Assembly (NCBI RefSeq): GCF_000150275.1
Contig: NW_002060947.1
Location: 8,054,482-8,118,481 of the forward strand
Source: Trichoplax adhaerens
Lineage: Eukaryota; Placozoa; Uniplacotomia; Trichoplacea; Trichoplacidae
Direction: 5' to 3'
DNA length: 64,000 bases
Within the stretch, counting starts at the first letter, position 1. Each line of letters starts with the position of its first letter. Positions 50,838-64,000 of this stretch are shown here, piece after piece. A program made the translations under genes and the position numbers. The notes beneath the pieces were generated by a model, which saw only the letters and a program-made list of their open reading frames with translations, was not told where the DNA came from and did no database searches.

Positions 50838-52850
50838 ATGGCTATTCGTGCACAAGAGTATAACTTTCCGGATAGCCCTGATGACGGAAGTCGATTGAAC
50901 TTTGAAAGCGGTAATAGATGGCCAAACTGGAGAGATCGCGAAAAAGATAATTTCTTGAATGATAGCCATGCTGATGATTATCTCTTGAATGGGGATGAGA
51001 AGTCCTCAAGACCATCAAATGATTTCAAGCAACGCGAAAACGCTTATAACAAATGGAAGAATGAGAATAACATCTTGTCTATAAGTAGTAATAGAAAGAA
51101 TAAATCGAGCGCTTCTTCGGATACATGGTCAAATTGGAGAGAGCAAGAAGCGGACTTGCACAACGATGATGATAACAATCAGCCACGATCAGATCGGAGG
51201 AAAAGTGAAAGAGATATTAAATGGGGCAATTGGAGAGAGCAAGAAGCGAAATTGTACAACGAAGATGAGAACAATCAGCCTGCATCAAATCGGAGGAAAA
51301 GTGAAAGAGATATTAAATGGGGCAATTGGAGAGACAGAGAAAAAACAGAGAGCAAAAGCGAAGCATTCGATAGTGATGGAATGAAACATTCACAGAGTTG
51401 GAGTAATTGGAGAGAAAAAGAGAACGCTAATAACTTCGATGATAAAGATAAGCCAAACGAATCAAATCAAAGCGAAATGGAGCCAAACAAAATTGAAAAT
51501 TCGCTACATAAGCCTATGCAATGGGAAAATTGGAGAGAAATGGAAAAGAATAATGACAGTGTTAAAAAGTTTATCACTGACACCATAATGGAGAATGATG
51601 AAGAAGAAGCACTCAAAACTATTGATATACAGCCTCCTAGCAAGAATGAGCCTCAAAATCAAAATGAGATTTCGTCTACTGCAAGTGAACAGATTTTCAA
51701 GACTATAATAGGCCAAGAATTAGACTACCACATTGCACCTAATCCGATAGAATCAACTATTGTCACTTCTCAAATTAATAATTTACAAATAGCAAGTGAT
51801 GAGGAAAATAAGAAAGAGGAAAGCAGTGAAATTTCAGAATCATCAAATGAAGCATCCTCAACGATAGAAGATACACCACTTCAAGAATCAAATTTACAGG
51901 AAAGCGATTCGGTCTTGATAGAAAGAGGAGGCCAATTTGAATTAATAGGCGATAAGGATATGCAAGCACAACAAGATGATTTTAGTATACAAGAAACAGC
52001 AAGCCAACCCGAAACTAATTCATTAAAAGAAACAATTGCTGAAATATTGAATGGTCCAGCAATTACTAAGCAAAGTAATAACGATACTAACAATAAATCG
52101 ATAAATACGTCGAGCCCTTCTTCACCAAAGCCGATAAGAAAAAAAATAATTAGGCCACGCACTGCTCCGGCTACCATAAGACGTAATAATGAATACGACT
52201 ACATACAGTCAAGTTACGGACTAACTCCTTATCAAAAGCAATTGTTAGCCAAGAAAAAGAGATTGTTAGCTGAAATGGAGGCTGAAAGAAAGCTAAAAGA
52301 AGAAGAAACAAAAAGGAAAGCGCGTGAAGATGCAGAAGCAGCCTTTAGGGCATGGCTGCAGTCAAAAAGAGAGGAAGCCTTTGAGAGAAGATTACAAGAA
52401 AATAATTTAGACCCTGAAAAAGAAAGAAAAAAGAAAGAATTGCAAGCTGAAAGGTGTCGAGAAGTATATCAAGCCTGGTTACGTGATAAAGCAGATAGAG
52501 TTAAACAAGCTCGAAAGCTTGAAGATCAACAAAGGCAAGAAGAAGACGCTTATAAAATTGAGCATAGTAAACGACAGTGTGAAAAAGCCTTTACATTGTA
52601 AGTGAAAATAATACGTGATACTCCGTTTTCGATCATACTATAGGACATCAATAAAATTATTGCATGTAAATCGTTCAATAGCATCAGTTTTAATTCTTGG
52701 CATACTATTCTAAATATATTAAGATGGCTTCGAAGGAAAGCTCAGGAAAAGAAAGCAGAAGAAATGGCTAGAATTAAATTTAAGAGAAGCCAAAGGCGTG
52801 CAAAGAATAAATCACAAAAGCCTTTGCAAACAAAGTATGTATCAGAATAA
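50838..52850 (+). CDS. CCDC181: CCDC181-like coiled-coil protein
   Basis: Two exons, 50838-52597 and 52724-52850, give 628 residues ending in TAA. The N-terminal half is acidic, polar and low in complexity, with six copies of a W-x-NWR(E/D)-x-E motif starting at residue 28; two lie in a direct internal duplication of about 40 residues. The C-terminal third is a charged coiled coil opened by YGLTPYQKQLLAKKKR and carrying AFRAWLQSKREEAFERR, YQAWLRDKADR and, across the intron, an AFTLWLRRKAQEKK unit. This order (SPRQ/TPYQ motif, then repeated AFxxWLxxK helices) is that of CCDC181, a microtubule-associated protein of cilia and sperm flagella in vertebrates. The family call is by motif layout; the N-terminal repeats may be lineage-specific. 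The gene is transcribed away from JmjC gene E. Confidence 0.78.
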
Positions 52851-55600
52851 TGATTTTCACAGCAACTGGCTTTTACTTTTTATGATATTTATATTAAAAT
52901 TTCTCCCAGGACTACATAATTTTCCGTAGATGCTTTGTTAATATACGTAACAATATTTCTATTCTTCCATTTACAGATATATCGACTTATTTACATTATA
53001 AGGATGAAACAGTCAGAATCTAAAATTTTGGCGTAAACAACGTATGAATGAATTCGCTATTATTTCTTACCAGACTTCAAAGCAAATAAGACCACTAGCT
53101 TCAATGCATACCGAAATTTATTCAGAAATGCTTCATCATAGGGGTTGAAGAGTTATTGCTACGGAAAGAATCTTATGATTTAGTACGCCAACAATTAATT
53201 TCAAACTTTGTAGGCAAACCTGTACACACATTTTTATTTATACATATTTAAAATCTCATACTACACTTGATAAATTGAATTTCATAGGTAATGGAAGTGT
53301 ATAAAGTACTAAAAATATAGCAGTAAAAGCTGTAATCTACTCCATGTGCCTTGAAATCGATGTTGTAGTTTACATACTAATTGAATTTCAATTTTTAATG
53401 CCCAGATGGTTATAGTTTGATACCTACAGTAAATACTGTATGTTACATATAGTAAACCTAATGCACACTAATGAAATAGTAATCTTTTATATTAATATCG
53501 ACGTGATTTAGCGCTCAAGATAAAATCGAACTCTATTGCAAGTTGATGTAGAAACGTAATTATTACCCTACGATTGGAAAGACGCTAAAAGGAATTTTTA
53601 ATCAGAAATTTTCTATTTTAATTTATATCATTTTACTAAATTTAAAGTTATCTATAAAAAATGACAGTCCTTAATCTTGTAATACAGTAATGATTAACTG
53701 TAAATTATAATCATGAAAAACTATAAATAATGCATAATTTTTGAAAGACGACAATGAAGATCGGCAAATTATTTGACAAATTTAATTGTTGTGAAAATGC
53801 GTATGCTTATTAAAAGCTATATCAGATTATCTAATAAAAGAACGGTTCCTGATGAAAATAATTTGGGTGATGTTCTTGTTTCTGCAAACAAGATTATAAT
53901 TAAATGGTAGATCTCGGTAAAGACGATCATACCACAAACACAAATAATCTGAATTACATAGTCTTTTATCGCTTTCTTTCACAGCCATTTAAATTCTGCT
54001 TTATAGGTTAGACTAACAAAGATGTTTGATCAAGTTGTTATTGCATGCCCGGCAAATAGATCCACGAAAAAACAAATTTATAATTAAGCAGTTAAATTAT
54101 TATCTGAAAACTTGATCATGGATGAATCAGTCATTATTACTCCCCATCAACTAATCCAATTACTTATTAGACAGGGTACGATGCTTTCAAACGTACTGGT
54201 ACAGAATTACTAGTGACTAATGGTGAATCATATCATACTGTCCTTCTATCAATAGCCTAGTTATTAAACTTTCAAATCATTTGTAGAAATAATCAAGTCC
54301 ATATACTTTCAGACAGCTGTAGTTTTGGATAATTATAATATATTTCCTTTCGGTAATCTACTAAAACTCCCAATATTGTAACCAATTCTAAAATAGCCGT
54401 ACTTGTCAGGGTTAAAAATATTGATAGTGAAGTTAAGTCAAACCGGTTAAAAAAGATAGAGAGAAGCTAGCTTGAAAAGTCAATCTTCTTCTAAGACTCT
54501 TAAAATAATGGAGTATATCGTATTAGTCGCAATAAAGAGTAGACGATCATTGGATAAGGTCGATATCATAAAAGCCTTACCAATATGGTGCTGTATATGG
54601 GTATATTGTACGTTCACCGTGCAATGCCATGGAATACTAGATAATACAGTATATCAAGTAGTCCATGGCAGTTGTACACTACATTATTTCTCCACTTGAT
54701 CTAGCACCGATAAATAATTAAATTGCCATTGTGCCGTTATTCAAGAACAAGCTATTCCTATTCTCTATTTAGCATCTGGTAAAAGTCCCCTCATAAATAA
54801 GACGATAAAAGCCATCAAATGAAAGCCACTGATTTACTCCTCCTGTTGTGCTTTCTTTCAAACAACTTACCGCTGTTCTAATTATAATAAATTAATATCT
54901 AATTTTTATCTTAAAATGGCCAAATGATGCGGATAAGTCTTCTATTGAAAACTACAAAAATCTTGATGAACATCCGCTTAGAGGCATATCATACAAGATA
55001 TTATCCATACTGGGTCTTAGTATTTAAAATGCACTATAATTAGGATATTGACGTCAAGTATTATGATCAGGAAATTCTAGCGAGATGTGGCAGAGGTTCG
55101 GTACAATAATACACTATAGCAGCCAATTAAACATCTATTTGGACTAAAGACCAAATTCGATCGCTGTCATATAAAATGTGCAATAATAAGTATATAAATA
55201 ATAAAACAATTGATCAATTTTAGAATGATATTAACATTAATTATATTAGTCTGCTCCAACTTTGCTGTCTCATTATGTGCTTGCATTATCCTTCGGGCTA
55301 TATACTAATTTATGCATGTAATAGCATATCTCATTTAATATTAGCTTCTATTCCGATACTGACTATAGGATAGTGTTTAAAATGGCAATAGAGAATAGAC
55401 GTAAACATCTGTTAAGGTCAATATTATTATGTTTTTAATAGTAATTATTATAAAAAGACAGGAATTGACCGGTAACTTTCTATAACATCAAGTAATTGGC
55501 GTTTTGAGAGTCGTTTATCGATAGAAATCTTACAAACTAGTGGTACATTTACCCGCAGTCGCTATTGCATTTACACTTCATTGCCGTTCCTTTCTTAATA
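52851..55600. other. Intergenic, no gene seen
   Basis: About 2.7 kb of AT-rich DNA holding the CCDC181 3' end and the promoter of the first hydroquinone reductase gene. The short open frames here have no recognisable motif. Confidence 0.55.
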
Positions 55601-57727
55601 ATGTCAAGTGATTCAAAAGTTAAACCGAAAGATGTTCAATTAAGTTGGACATCGAATATTAATGCTGATGGGGAGTATATTCGTGCAGTCTCAACATTTC
55701 GCAATAGAGTCAAAGCTGATGGAAGTGGATTTTTTCCAGCGGAAAGTGGCCGGTATCACTTGTATATCTCTTTTGGTTGTCCTTGGGCTCATCGAACACT
55801 ACTCTATAGAAAATTGAAAGGCTTAGAAAACGTTATTACTGTTGATGTTGTCGATTGGCATCTTGCTGAAGGTGGTTGGAAATTCAATCCCGACAGACCC
55901 GGTTGTACAACGGACAGAGTCAATAACTTTGAATATTTAAGTCAAGTGTATCATCTATCCGATCCTGACTATAATGGACGTGTTACTGTACCTGTCCTAT
56001 TTGATAAAGTCAAAAATATTGTTGTTAACAACGAATCTAGTGAGATAATATCCATGCTAAACAGCGAATTTAATGAATTTTGTGCTACACCGGAACAACG
56101 CGAGTTGGATCTACGTCCCTCTCACTTAGCTTCAGAGATTGATGAATTGAATAGCTGGATATACGCGTAAGAAAAGTTATTGCAGGATACGTTATATAAT
56201 TGTTGCTGTAAATTACAGTAACCTTATACTAACTGAGTAACGACATGTTTTAAAATTGAGAATTAAACAGAAACCTATGCTGAGTTTGAGTCTTACATGT
56301 ATCATTAATAATCGTAATTACTTATTAAAGTTTAAAAACAGTGATCGTATCTTCAAAGCGAGCTTGATCTTACATACTCGGATGTTTCATAACGCTATTA
56401 CAATCTCGCTTATGTAGAAGAATCATAAGCAATAATCTTTGAAACTGCTTCGTTAATCGTCGTTAGATTTTTAATACCGTATTGCGTTGCTTACGATCCT
56501 TAGGCAAATCAATAATGGGGTTTATCGTGCTGGCTTTGCCAGGAAACAACCTGCTTATGACCGAGCAGTAATTGAAGTCTTTGAAGGATTAGACAAAGTC
56601 GAAGGAATTCTTGCTAAAAATCGTTACCTTACAGGAAAAGAAATAACGGAAGCTGATGTTCGATTATTTGTTACATTGATTCGGTTCGATTTAGTCTACG
56701 TGCTACATTTTAAGGTAGGTCTGAAATTTTAAGATGTCAAAAGTTTAAAATGCAAATCATCCTTGATTTAAATTAAAAAATTCTGTTGGTAATATGTCTA
56801 ATATTGAAGACATAGTTTAAACCAATTTTCTCTATTTTCATCAGTATAGTGATTGCTCTAAATAGCAGTAAGGATTTGAATACTCTAGGATAAAATGCTT
56901 TCCTGCCATTAATATAATGTAGAATGTTTCACAAGGTTATGCCTTAATATAAAGTGAGAAATCTAACGTAAAGTAGTCCAGGGATAAAATGTCACGTACA
57001 TATTAAATGATCAAGATCATACAATTACTACTATACATCTGGATGAAAGTAATATAAAAATAATATACAATTAACTACAGGATCAAATATCAGTAGCTAA
57101 GTTATCATATCTACGAGTACATGAACTATTCCATCTACGCTAAACGCATTTTGATGATTAAAGATGATGTGGTATAAGTTTTATTAGAAGAGTTGGGTAG
57201 TCTACTTGCATCGTAAATTTTTCATAGGTTAAAAGCTTACAAGTAGCTTAATTAAAAATCTTTAATAATTGATTTTATAGTGCAACCTCAAACGCATTAT
57301 TGACTATCCTAATATCTGGGGCTATGTGCGTGATATATATCAGACACCAGGAATAAGCGATACCATCAATTTTGAACATATGAAAAAGCACTATATGGTA
57401 AGAATTTAAGAGAAATAGTTATTCAAATTACCGTGTCCATATGCATTCAACATAAACTGTAGAAATAAGAATAATCAAATTGCATAAAAATTGGTTAGCC
57501 TACTACGATACATGCACCCAATGATCCTTACGTAGAATAATTACCATAAATAAAATTAAGTTTAGAATAACCTAAATGTAAATAAAATATTTGAGATCAA
57601 AGGCTAACTCACTACTTGGATGTTACTTTAGGTCAGCCATGACAGCATTAATCCCCGCGCTATTGTTGCTAAAGGACCAGCTATTGATTTCAATTTACCT
57701 CATGATCGAAAGAAATTGGATCAATAA
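55601..57727 (+). CDS. Glutathionyl-hydroquinone reductase (Xi-class GST), copy 1
   Basis: Four exons, 55601-56166, 56504-56714, 57281-57397 and 57632-57727, give 329 residues, the usual family length. The ATG at 55601 is chosen because the frame upstream has only a TTG. The family reduces S-glutathionyl-hydroquinones back to hydroquinones with glutathione, through a cysteine (ECM4/YqjG, PcpF-like). Seen here: the catalytic CPWAHRT motif with Cys at residue 60, GWKF, PVLFDK, the glutathione-binding VNNESSEII, and the C-terminal [26 protein letters not shown] and [11 protein letters not shown] blocks. No signal peptide; probably cytosolic. The same three intron positions and phases occur in copy 2. 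Confidence 0.93.
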
Positions 57728-59895
57728 GCAACATTAGCTCCATGTAGGGTAAATATCCTATTTTGAGAAAACATTTCGAATCCGCTTAAAAAGTTTAGCA
57801 TTAAACGTTTCCTTTAGCTGTATGTTTTCATGTATCTAAGTTATCCTAACGATAACGTACTTAGTATATTTTTTCTAGTACGTTTATTCATAATTCATTG
57901 ACTTTATTAACTAAATACTTTCAAGCCTTATAATTTTCTATTTACTATTCAATCTCGAACTTATTCATGTTTTGGTGAAATTGATGAAACAGTATAGCTG
58001 TAGCGTTATGCCATCTATAGGTACTATTCAGTGGTTTATATTAACCTATATTTTGGAGGTATTCATTCATATCTGTAGTCAACGAAATCATTTCGTATCG
58101 CTTAATTTCTGTAACTCTTGTAACTGGTGTTTACGCAATTATCGTAAAACCTAACTTACTTATCTGTTTAATTTTTTATACAATTAATTACTGAATTTGC
58201 GAAATACCTCTAACTTACCCCTGCCATGTATACTAACAAAATAAAATTGAAGTGGCCTATTTTCTATTTCAATATCGACTACGTTTTATACTCAAAAATG
58301 GTTCTAGCTACTTAAATAACCCAATCCGTAGCACACATACAAGTAATTACTGCTATCCATGATAAAATAAGACTAGAATGTTATATTTTAAGCTGATTAA
58401 TTTCATTCAGGGATTTCCATTAGAACCCGTATTTGCTGCTGGTTCACGCTGCATATATGCAATGAAATAGCAAAACAATATTGATCCCTTCCAATGCCAT
58501 TTTTTTATAGTCATTTCATTTACCATAATTCGATGGAATAGCTTGCTATCATTAAAGAATTGGTACTAACAGAGATTCGTTGCCTACTAATATTATGGAA
58601 TGTATAACAATAAATGGACCTGCTGAGCAAAGAATATCGTTGATATTAACCTAATCATTTTCTAAAAACTATTTCGAAAGAAAATTAAAACATGAAAAAG
58701 TGACAAAATAGTCGACTTAAATAAGTATCAATCGAATCACTTACCAATTTTACCAATAACGAATAATATTGGACAGTCAAAACGCGATATGTAAACTATG
58801 AACTATGACTGGCCATTGTGAGAATAATGCAAACTACAAAATAGGCAATAACGAAAAGATAGCAGTTGCAGTTATCTACTTATATTTACCAATAATATGT
58901 GTAATTCTACTCTTCCTTGCAATACTGCAGTATCCCACTATTTATTATTCAATTACCATGCAAATTAATTAGTAGGACAGAAATGAAATAGAAACGGTAG
59001 AGCAGAGGCTAAACTATGAAATACTTATGTAGTAGTAAGGTCAGAAAGCTTTAAATTAGCATTGGCGAAATTTGGCAAAACGAGCTATGAATTAACTCGG
59101 TTTATCATTGATTGTTATCAGCTCATCTCCTGTCACATCATGCTATATGATGCCAACCAGACATCCATAAGCTCAACAGATTTTGCAGGCCTTTGATGTC
59201 AGCTTTTCTACTTTTATGCCCTAGTTATCATTTCATGATATCCTCATCTTTTATTCATCCTATGCAAATCTATAGTAGATATTATTAGTGGTTCATGATC
59301 GTATGTAAATTCATTCATCATGCAATGCCATCGCTGGAGTAGCACAAACTGTAGACAACTAGAAAACGAGTAGCAGTTTGTAGACCAAAAATTATTTAAA
59401 TCATACACTTGGTGTCACATTAGCATGTATACCGTATAAGGCAGTCTACTGCTGAATCATTGATAGCTACGCTACATGTATCTTTAGTCTCTTGGCTGAG
59501 TATTAGAAATTTTTAGATATTGATCGGTTAGTAAACATTAATGGATTTCATTCAATTTATTTACAATTTTTGCTTTCTGGTCACATGAACAACGTGGGTG
59601 TGAAGTACCTGCGCATAGGAAATGACGACTATGGAATATACTGATATTACATAAAAAAGGCTGGTATACAGTTTATTGCTATAATTTAAAGTTTGAAAAC
59701 GGACATCACAGTTCGTAAAGTGGTTGGTGGTGAGTAATTGACATCAGATTTTACGGATAGAAATCTCTATTCCTGGTCACTTAAGTAGACACCCTAAAGT
59801 CTAATAATACATTCTAGAACGTAAAGTAAGTAGCATCGGATAGGAGGCTTGAATTGAATAGCTTACCTGCTTAAGGCTTAAGAAATAAATTACTC
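57728..59895. other. Intergenic between the two reductase genes
   Basis: About 2.2 kb. It should contain the promoter of copy 2. No recognisable gene, and no obvious remnant of a third copy. Confidence 0.55.
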
Positions 59896-61602
59896 ATGGC
59901 AAATGATTCCAAGTTATCCAATGATAAAGGCGAATTTATTCGTGCTACTTCATCGTTTCGTAATTGGGTAAAGGCTGATGGTAGTAGTCCTTTTCCTGCC
60001 GAAAAGAATCGCTATCATTTGTATGTGTCTCTCAGTTGCCCATGGGCTCATCGCACCTTAATCACCAGAAAATTGAAAGGCCTCGAAAATATCATAACGG
60101 TCGATATAGTTGACTGGCTTCGAACATCAGCGGGCTGGAGATTTAGTCCGGAGAAACCTGGATGTACAGCAGATACCGTAAATGGTAAGGAGTACGTTGA
60201 GGAAATCTACAAATTAGCCGATCCGCTTTATACAGGCCGAGTGACTATTCCGATTCTTTATGATAAGATCGCCAAAACTATAGTCAACAACGAGTCTAGT
60301 GAAATTATTCGCATATTAAATTCGGAATTTAACGCATTATGTGCAACATCTCAACAACGTGATTTGGATTTATATCCACAAGAAGTAAGGCAGGAAATTA
60401 ATGCCCTAAATGGTTGGATTTACAGGTATCTTGTGAATAATTTTCGATAGACAACTTTGATAGTATCTCTTTCGTAATGCAATGTTATTCTTTACCTTTA
60501 CAAGATCATAACACATGATCCACTTTTATCAGCTCTTGTTCATAGTAATGCATTAATAGCTAGTCAACACCACTGTAATTATGCCATAGAGCAGATTGGT
60601 GACTGTTATTGCCAAATAGAAATTGATTAAGTTATATATATACGCTTATGAGGCAATGACACCTTTGCGAAACTTCACTAGCCTGTAGTTAGAGGAGATT
60701 TGCGGAAATTAAGCTATAAGAATATATTGCTGGCTTGTAATTTATGGTTTCTACTGATATCACTTAGTTTAACAGAAAAAATCTTATCTGATTACACTTG
60801 CAAAAATTTGTTTACCTCCTATATAAAGCCAGATCAACAACGGTGTTTATCGTGCCGGTTTTGCAACAACACAAGAAGCCTATGATAATGCTGTTGACGA
60901 TGTTTTCGATGGGTTAAACAAAGTCGAAGCCATACTATCGAAACGTCGCTATCTGACTGGTGATCAAATAACGGAAGCTGATATTCGAATATTTCCTTCA
61001 TTAGTTCGATTTGACACTGTTTATGTGCAACATTTTAAGGTAAGATTCTTCTGTACATGAAGAGTGGAGTAGATAGAGGATACTATAATAGTAGTTTAGA
61101 TTAAAATAGCAGATTGCAATTTTTTTATGACTACAGACAATAGCTAAGAATCTAGAATTTTGGATGAATAGTTGTTCTACTATCAGATCTTCTCCATTGA
61201 TACGATTCGTTTTCCATTTTATTCCTAAATATTTAGTGCAATATTAGGCGCATCATTGATTATCCCAATATATGGGGCTATTTACGTGACTTATATCAAA
61301 TCCCTGAATTTGGTAGTACGGTTCATATGGAACACATTAAGAAGAGCTATATGGTAATAACTCGCAAATATTAAAGATTTATAGATAGTTCATAGGCAAA
61401 ATTTCGAATACACCGTGTAGCTTGGATACGTATATCGAGCACTACACAGTTACTAGTAAGTATTATACCGATGATTCATTCTTACAATAACCTTATAATT
61501 TTTATCTAGATGAGCATGGAGAATATAAATCCGAATGGCGTAGTTGCTAAAGGACCTGAAATTGATTTTAACACTTATCACGGGCGTGATAAATTATACT
61601 AA
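59896..61602 (+). CDS. Glutathionyl-hydroquinone reductase (Xi-class GST), copy 2
   Basis: Four exons, 59896-60425, 60829-61039, 61237-61353 and 61510-61602, give 316 residues. Catalytic Cys at residue 48 in SCPWAHRT, then [57 protein letters not shown] and [14 protein letters not shown]. The N-terminus is 12 residues shorter than in copy 1 and exon 4 ends differently, but exons 2 and 3 are identical in length (211 and 117 bases), a clear sign of tandem duplication. One oddity: the usual Thr in the RLFTTLIRFD block is Pro here (IFPSL). Confidence 0.93.
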
Positions 61603-64000
61603 TTAGGGGTAAAAATTCCATCTTCTAAGCAATGCATTAGAATTTACAGCACTTATTATTTTGTAGTAAGTGTTTGACATTTCGGATGTTAGTATACCTT
61701 TATTCATTGCATTCTAAATCAACTTGCAATAGCAAACTTTGTAAAATACTTAAGACAAGTACTTAAATCATCTGGAAAGAATTAGCTTACAGTTTGAAAT
61801 AAACGTATTAGTATTGATAATCCTTTAGTGTAGATTGGATGTTAAGAGTATAAAAAGTATAAGCTATAGCTATCAATATCAATAAATGTTTCTATTTAGC
61901 ATGTATCTAATGTTTACTAATCAATGGCATACCAGGCATACCAAGATTGGTTATTAGTGTTTAAAGTATAAAATTAAGGTAGCATTTTCAATTATTTTTT
62001 GAAGTTTTAACTTGCAGTTTCGAAGTAAGAGCAACTCTAATTCTGCTTAATAAATTTTATCATCTTAGCAAGTAATTAAACGGTAGCGATCTAATTACTG
62101 TAACTGCAAAATCTTTAGATTGCATAACTTGAAATATCTAATGGTTTCGATTTTGTCTTTATTTTCTTATATCGTAACCTTTAATAACTAACAGTATACG
62201 AACAATGCTTGCTAATGTTATCTCAACAATGCTAATCGATATTGCGTAATTCAGCTGTAAATTTACAACGAGTTCTAGCTTATGGTTTAGTTTATTGTGA
62301 TAAATGCATTGACTGAGCCTTTGAACGAAGAGGTCGTAAGAGATTCAAAGTCATAAGTAGAAAAGAATATATCTGACTTTAATTTCGTTAGCATCTTCAC
62401 TTATAGACTTCTGCAGTATTCGCGATATCATTAAATTGTTACCTGCTGCACAAATATGAAAACGAAAATTTAGTAACTATTCTATTTTATTGGTACGTCT
62501 CCTTGAGCTACAGAAATGCTTATTGATCATTTTGTTGAGTTCAAAACTGGTACGGGGCAAGTTCCTCCTTATTAATTCAATAATCTATGTTATGCAAATT
62601 TTGAGAATAATTCATATTACAAGCTTTAATACAGTAGGTAACTCCTACGGTTTATAGGTTGAAGATTTCGAAGAACATCAGCAGAAACTTAATGATGGCT
62701 GCGATTAACAGCTAGCTAGCTCATAATGATAGTGGCTTTAACAATACAGAACACTGTAATACCTTTGCATTCCTTCTATATACTCAGTCTCTCTTCGATA
62801 TTGCAAATAGGCAAAGGCTAGCTTACACGACTTCTCCCAATGCAATTTGTATATTAAAATTTCTACGTACTAATTATTACTTGCCAACATTATCACTTGA
62901 AATTTTAGTATCAAAATAATAAATTTGAAATTTATTTTTTAAATATATGTATGCCAAGTACTGTTTAAAACAGTAGCTATCGGAAAGTATCTAACAAAAT
63001 ACACCTATGTTTATCCCAAATCAATCTGTTATATTTACACGTAGTTTAATTCGACCTTACGCTTTCAGCATCAGTAATAAGTAACCATTTGCCCATATGT
63101 TACGATGCGTAAGTTCGTCCTAATTATTGAGTAATATTAAATATTGTTTGTGTGGATTGACGTTGTATTAATTATCATTTCTTCATACAATCTGTTTAAT
63201 ATAACTTTAAAAGGATAGTTTTATTTTATGTGCATCAGGAGTTTCTGACGAGACTATAAAAGGCTGGTGCCTGAAGATCCCTTTTTAGTTAGTTAGTCGG
63301 TTAGATAGTCAACTAGTTTATCAATTGATATTTAATTGTAAAGATTATAATCTTGGGTGCCAAGATTTCTTCAGTAATAAATGATATTAAATCTCTGACT
63401 GTCTCGTCTACACTATCTGTGACGCTATAATTATACCATAGTATTCAGTCCTTGGAACTGAATTATTTGATGATATAGCTAATCTCGCCTCTTTAAGTTA
63501 GTAAGTGGCGTTCTCCACAAGGATTGGCGTGTGTAGACTACTTTGTCACTAGTGGTGTGTGACACCATAATTGCCCGCTAAATTTTATATCTTCCTCCCT
63601 GTGTTCAGACTAATTCTTGAAGTTGAGTAATTTCTGAGATAATGTTCAAATCTTGAAAATTTATAAAGTTTAAATAAGTCATTAGATGTATTGAAAGGGA
63701 AAAAATTCAATAATATAAGACTTATTTATTTAGGCTATGTCTAATACTCGCGATATTCGCTGTAGTGTTTAGTTTAACCCTATATTTACTTAGAAGCGTT
63801 GTTCGACTCGTAAAAATTTCAGTAGACGACCAGTTGATATAAATTTTATTTTTTAACGATTAAAAATCTGAATTTTAATAACCGCATCATAGATAAATTA
63901 TCAAAACTAAAGTCACATCGCTCGAGGCAGCATTTTCCACTATACGTATATAATGACATGAAAAGAGTAATTTACGTATGAGATTTAAACATTTCACTAT
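61603..64000. other. Intergenic to window end, no confident gene
   Basis: AT-rich. Short exon-like stretches occur on the plus strand near 62410-62460, 62505-62575 and 62660-62710 (the last reads VEDFEEHQQKLNDGCD before a stop, after a good acceptor), but they could not be joined or named. A TATAAAAG box at about 63255 sits in a stretch rich in TTAGTTAG and TAGTC words that has the look of an LTR. Confidence 0.4.

Overview
The window is AT-rich eukaryotic DNA with spliced genes (GT-AG introns of about 50 bp to 2.2 kb). The gene content points to an early-branching animal; a placozoan such as Trichoplax fits the base composition, the many short introns and the mix of animal-specific genes (MMS22L, CCDC181, a mitochondrial-clan P450), but the species is an inference. 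I joined exons by hand from splice sites, reading frame and family similarity. Ten genes or pseudogenes could be resolved.

Layout. 2.1-5.1 kb (+): a mitochondrial-type cytochrome P450 with a premature TGA and at least one damaged splice acceptor, probably a pseudogene. 7.6-9.2 kb (+): a small protein with an N-terminal hydrophobic leader and a YccV/HspQ-type domain. 10.3-17.8 kb (-): a complete 36-exon MMS22L gene (1220 codons) for the replication-fork repair partner of TONSL. 18.0-19.2 kb: a minisatellite next to the MMS22L 5' end. 20.5-49.3 kb (-): five head-to-tail paralogues, here called A to E in order of increasing coordinate, each coding for a signal peptide, a JmjC/cupin_8 Fe(II)/2-oxoglutarate domain, an EF-hand and a C-terminal KDEL-type ER retention signal. 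49.7-50.2 kb: a second GTAC-palindrome-rich tandem array between gene E and CCDC181, which are transcribed away from each other. 50.8-52.9 kb (+): CCDC181-like coiled-coil protein. 55.6-57.7 and 59.9-61.6 kb (+): two tandem glutathionyl-hydroquinone reductases (Xi-class GST). The remainder is non-coding as far as I can see.

The most interesting unit is the five-gene array. The reading predicts a family of calcium-binding, ER-lumenal JmjC oxygenases that grew by tandem duplication. All five keep both iron-binding histidines and the aspartate. They share intron phases and end in RDEL, HEEL, QDEL, HEEL and RDEL. Four of five carry a CxxC motif just before the catalytic core. Their substrate cannot be told from sequence; secretory-pathway protein hydroxylation is the obvious hypothesis.
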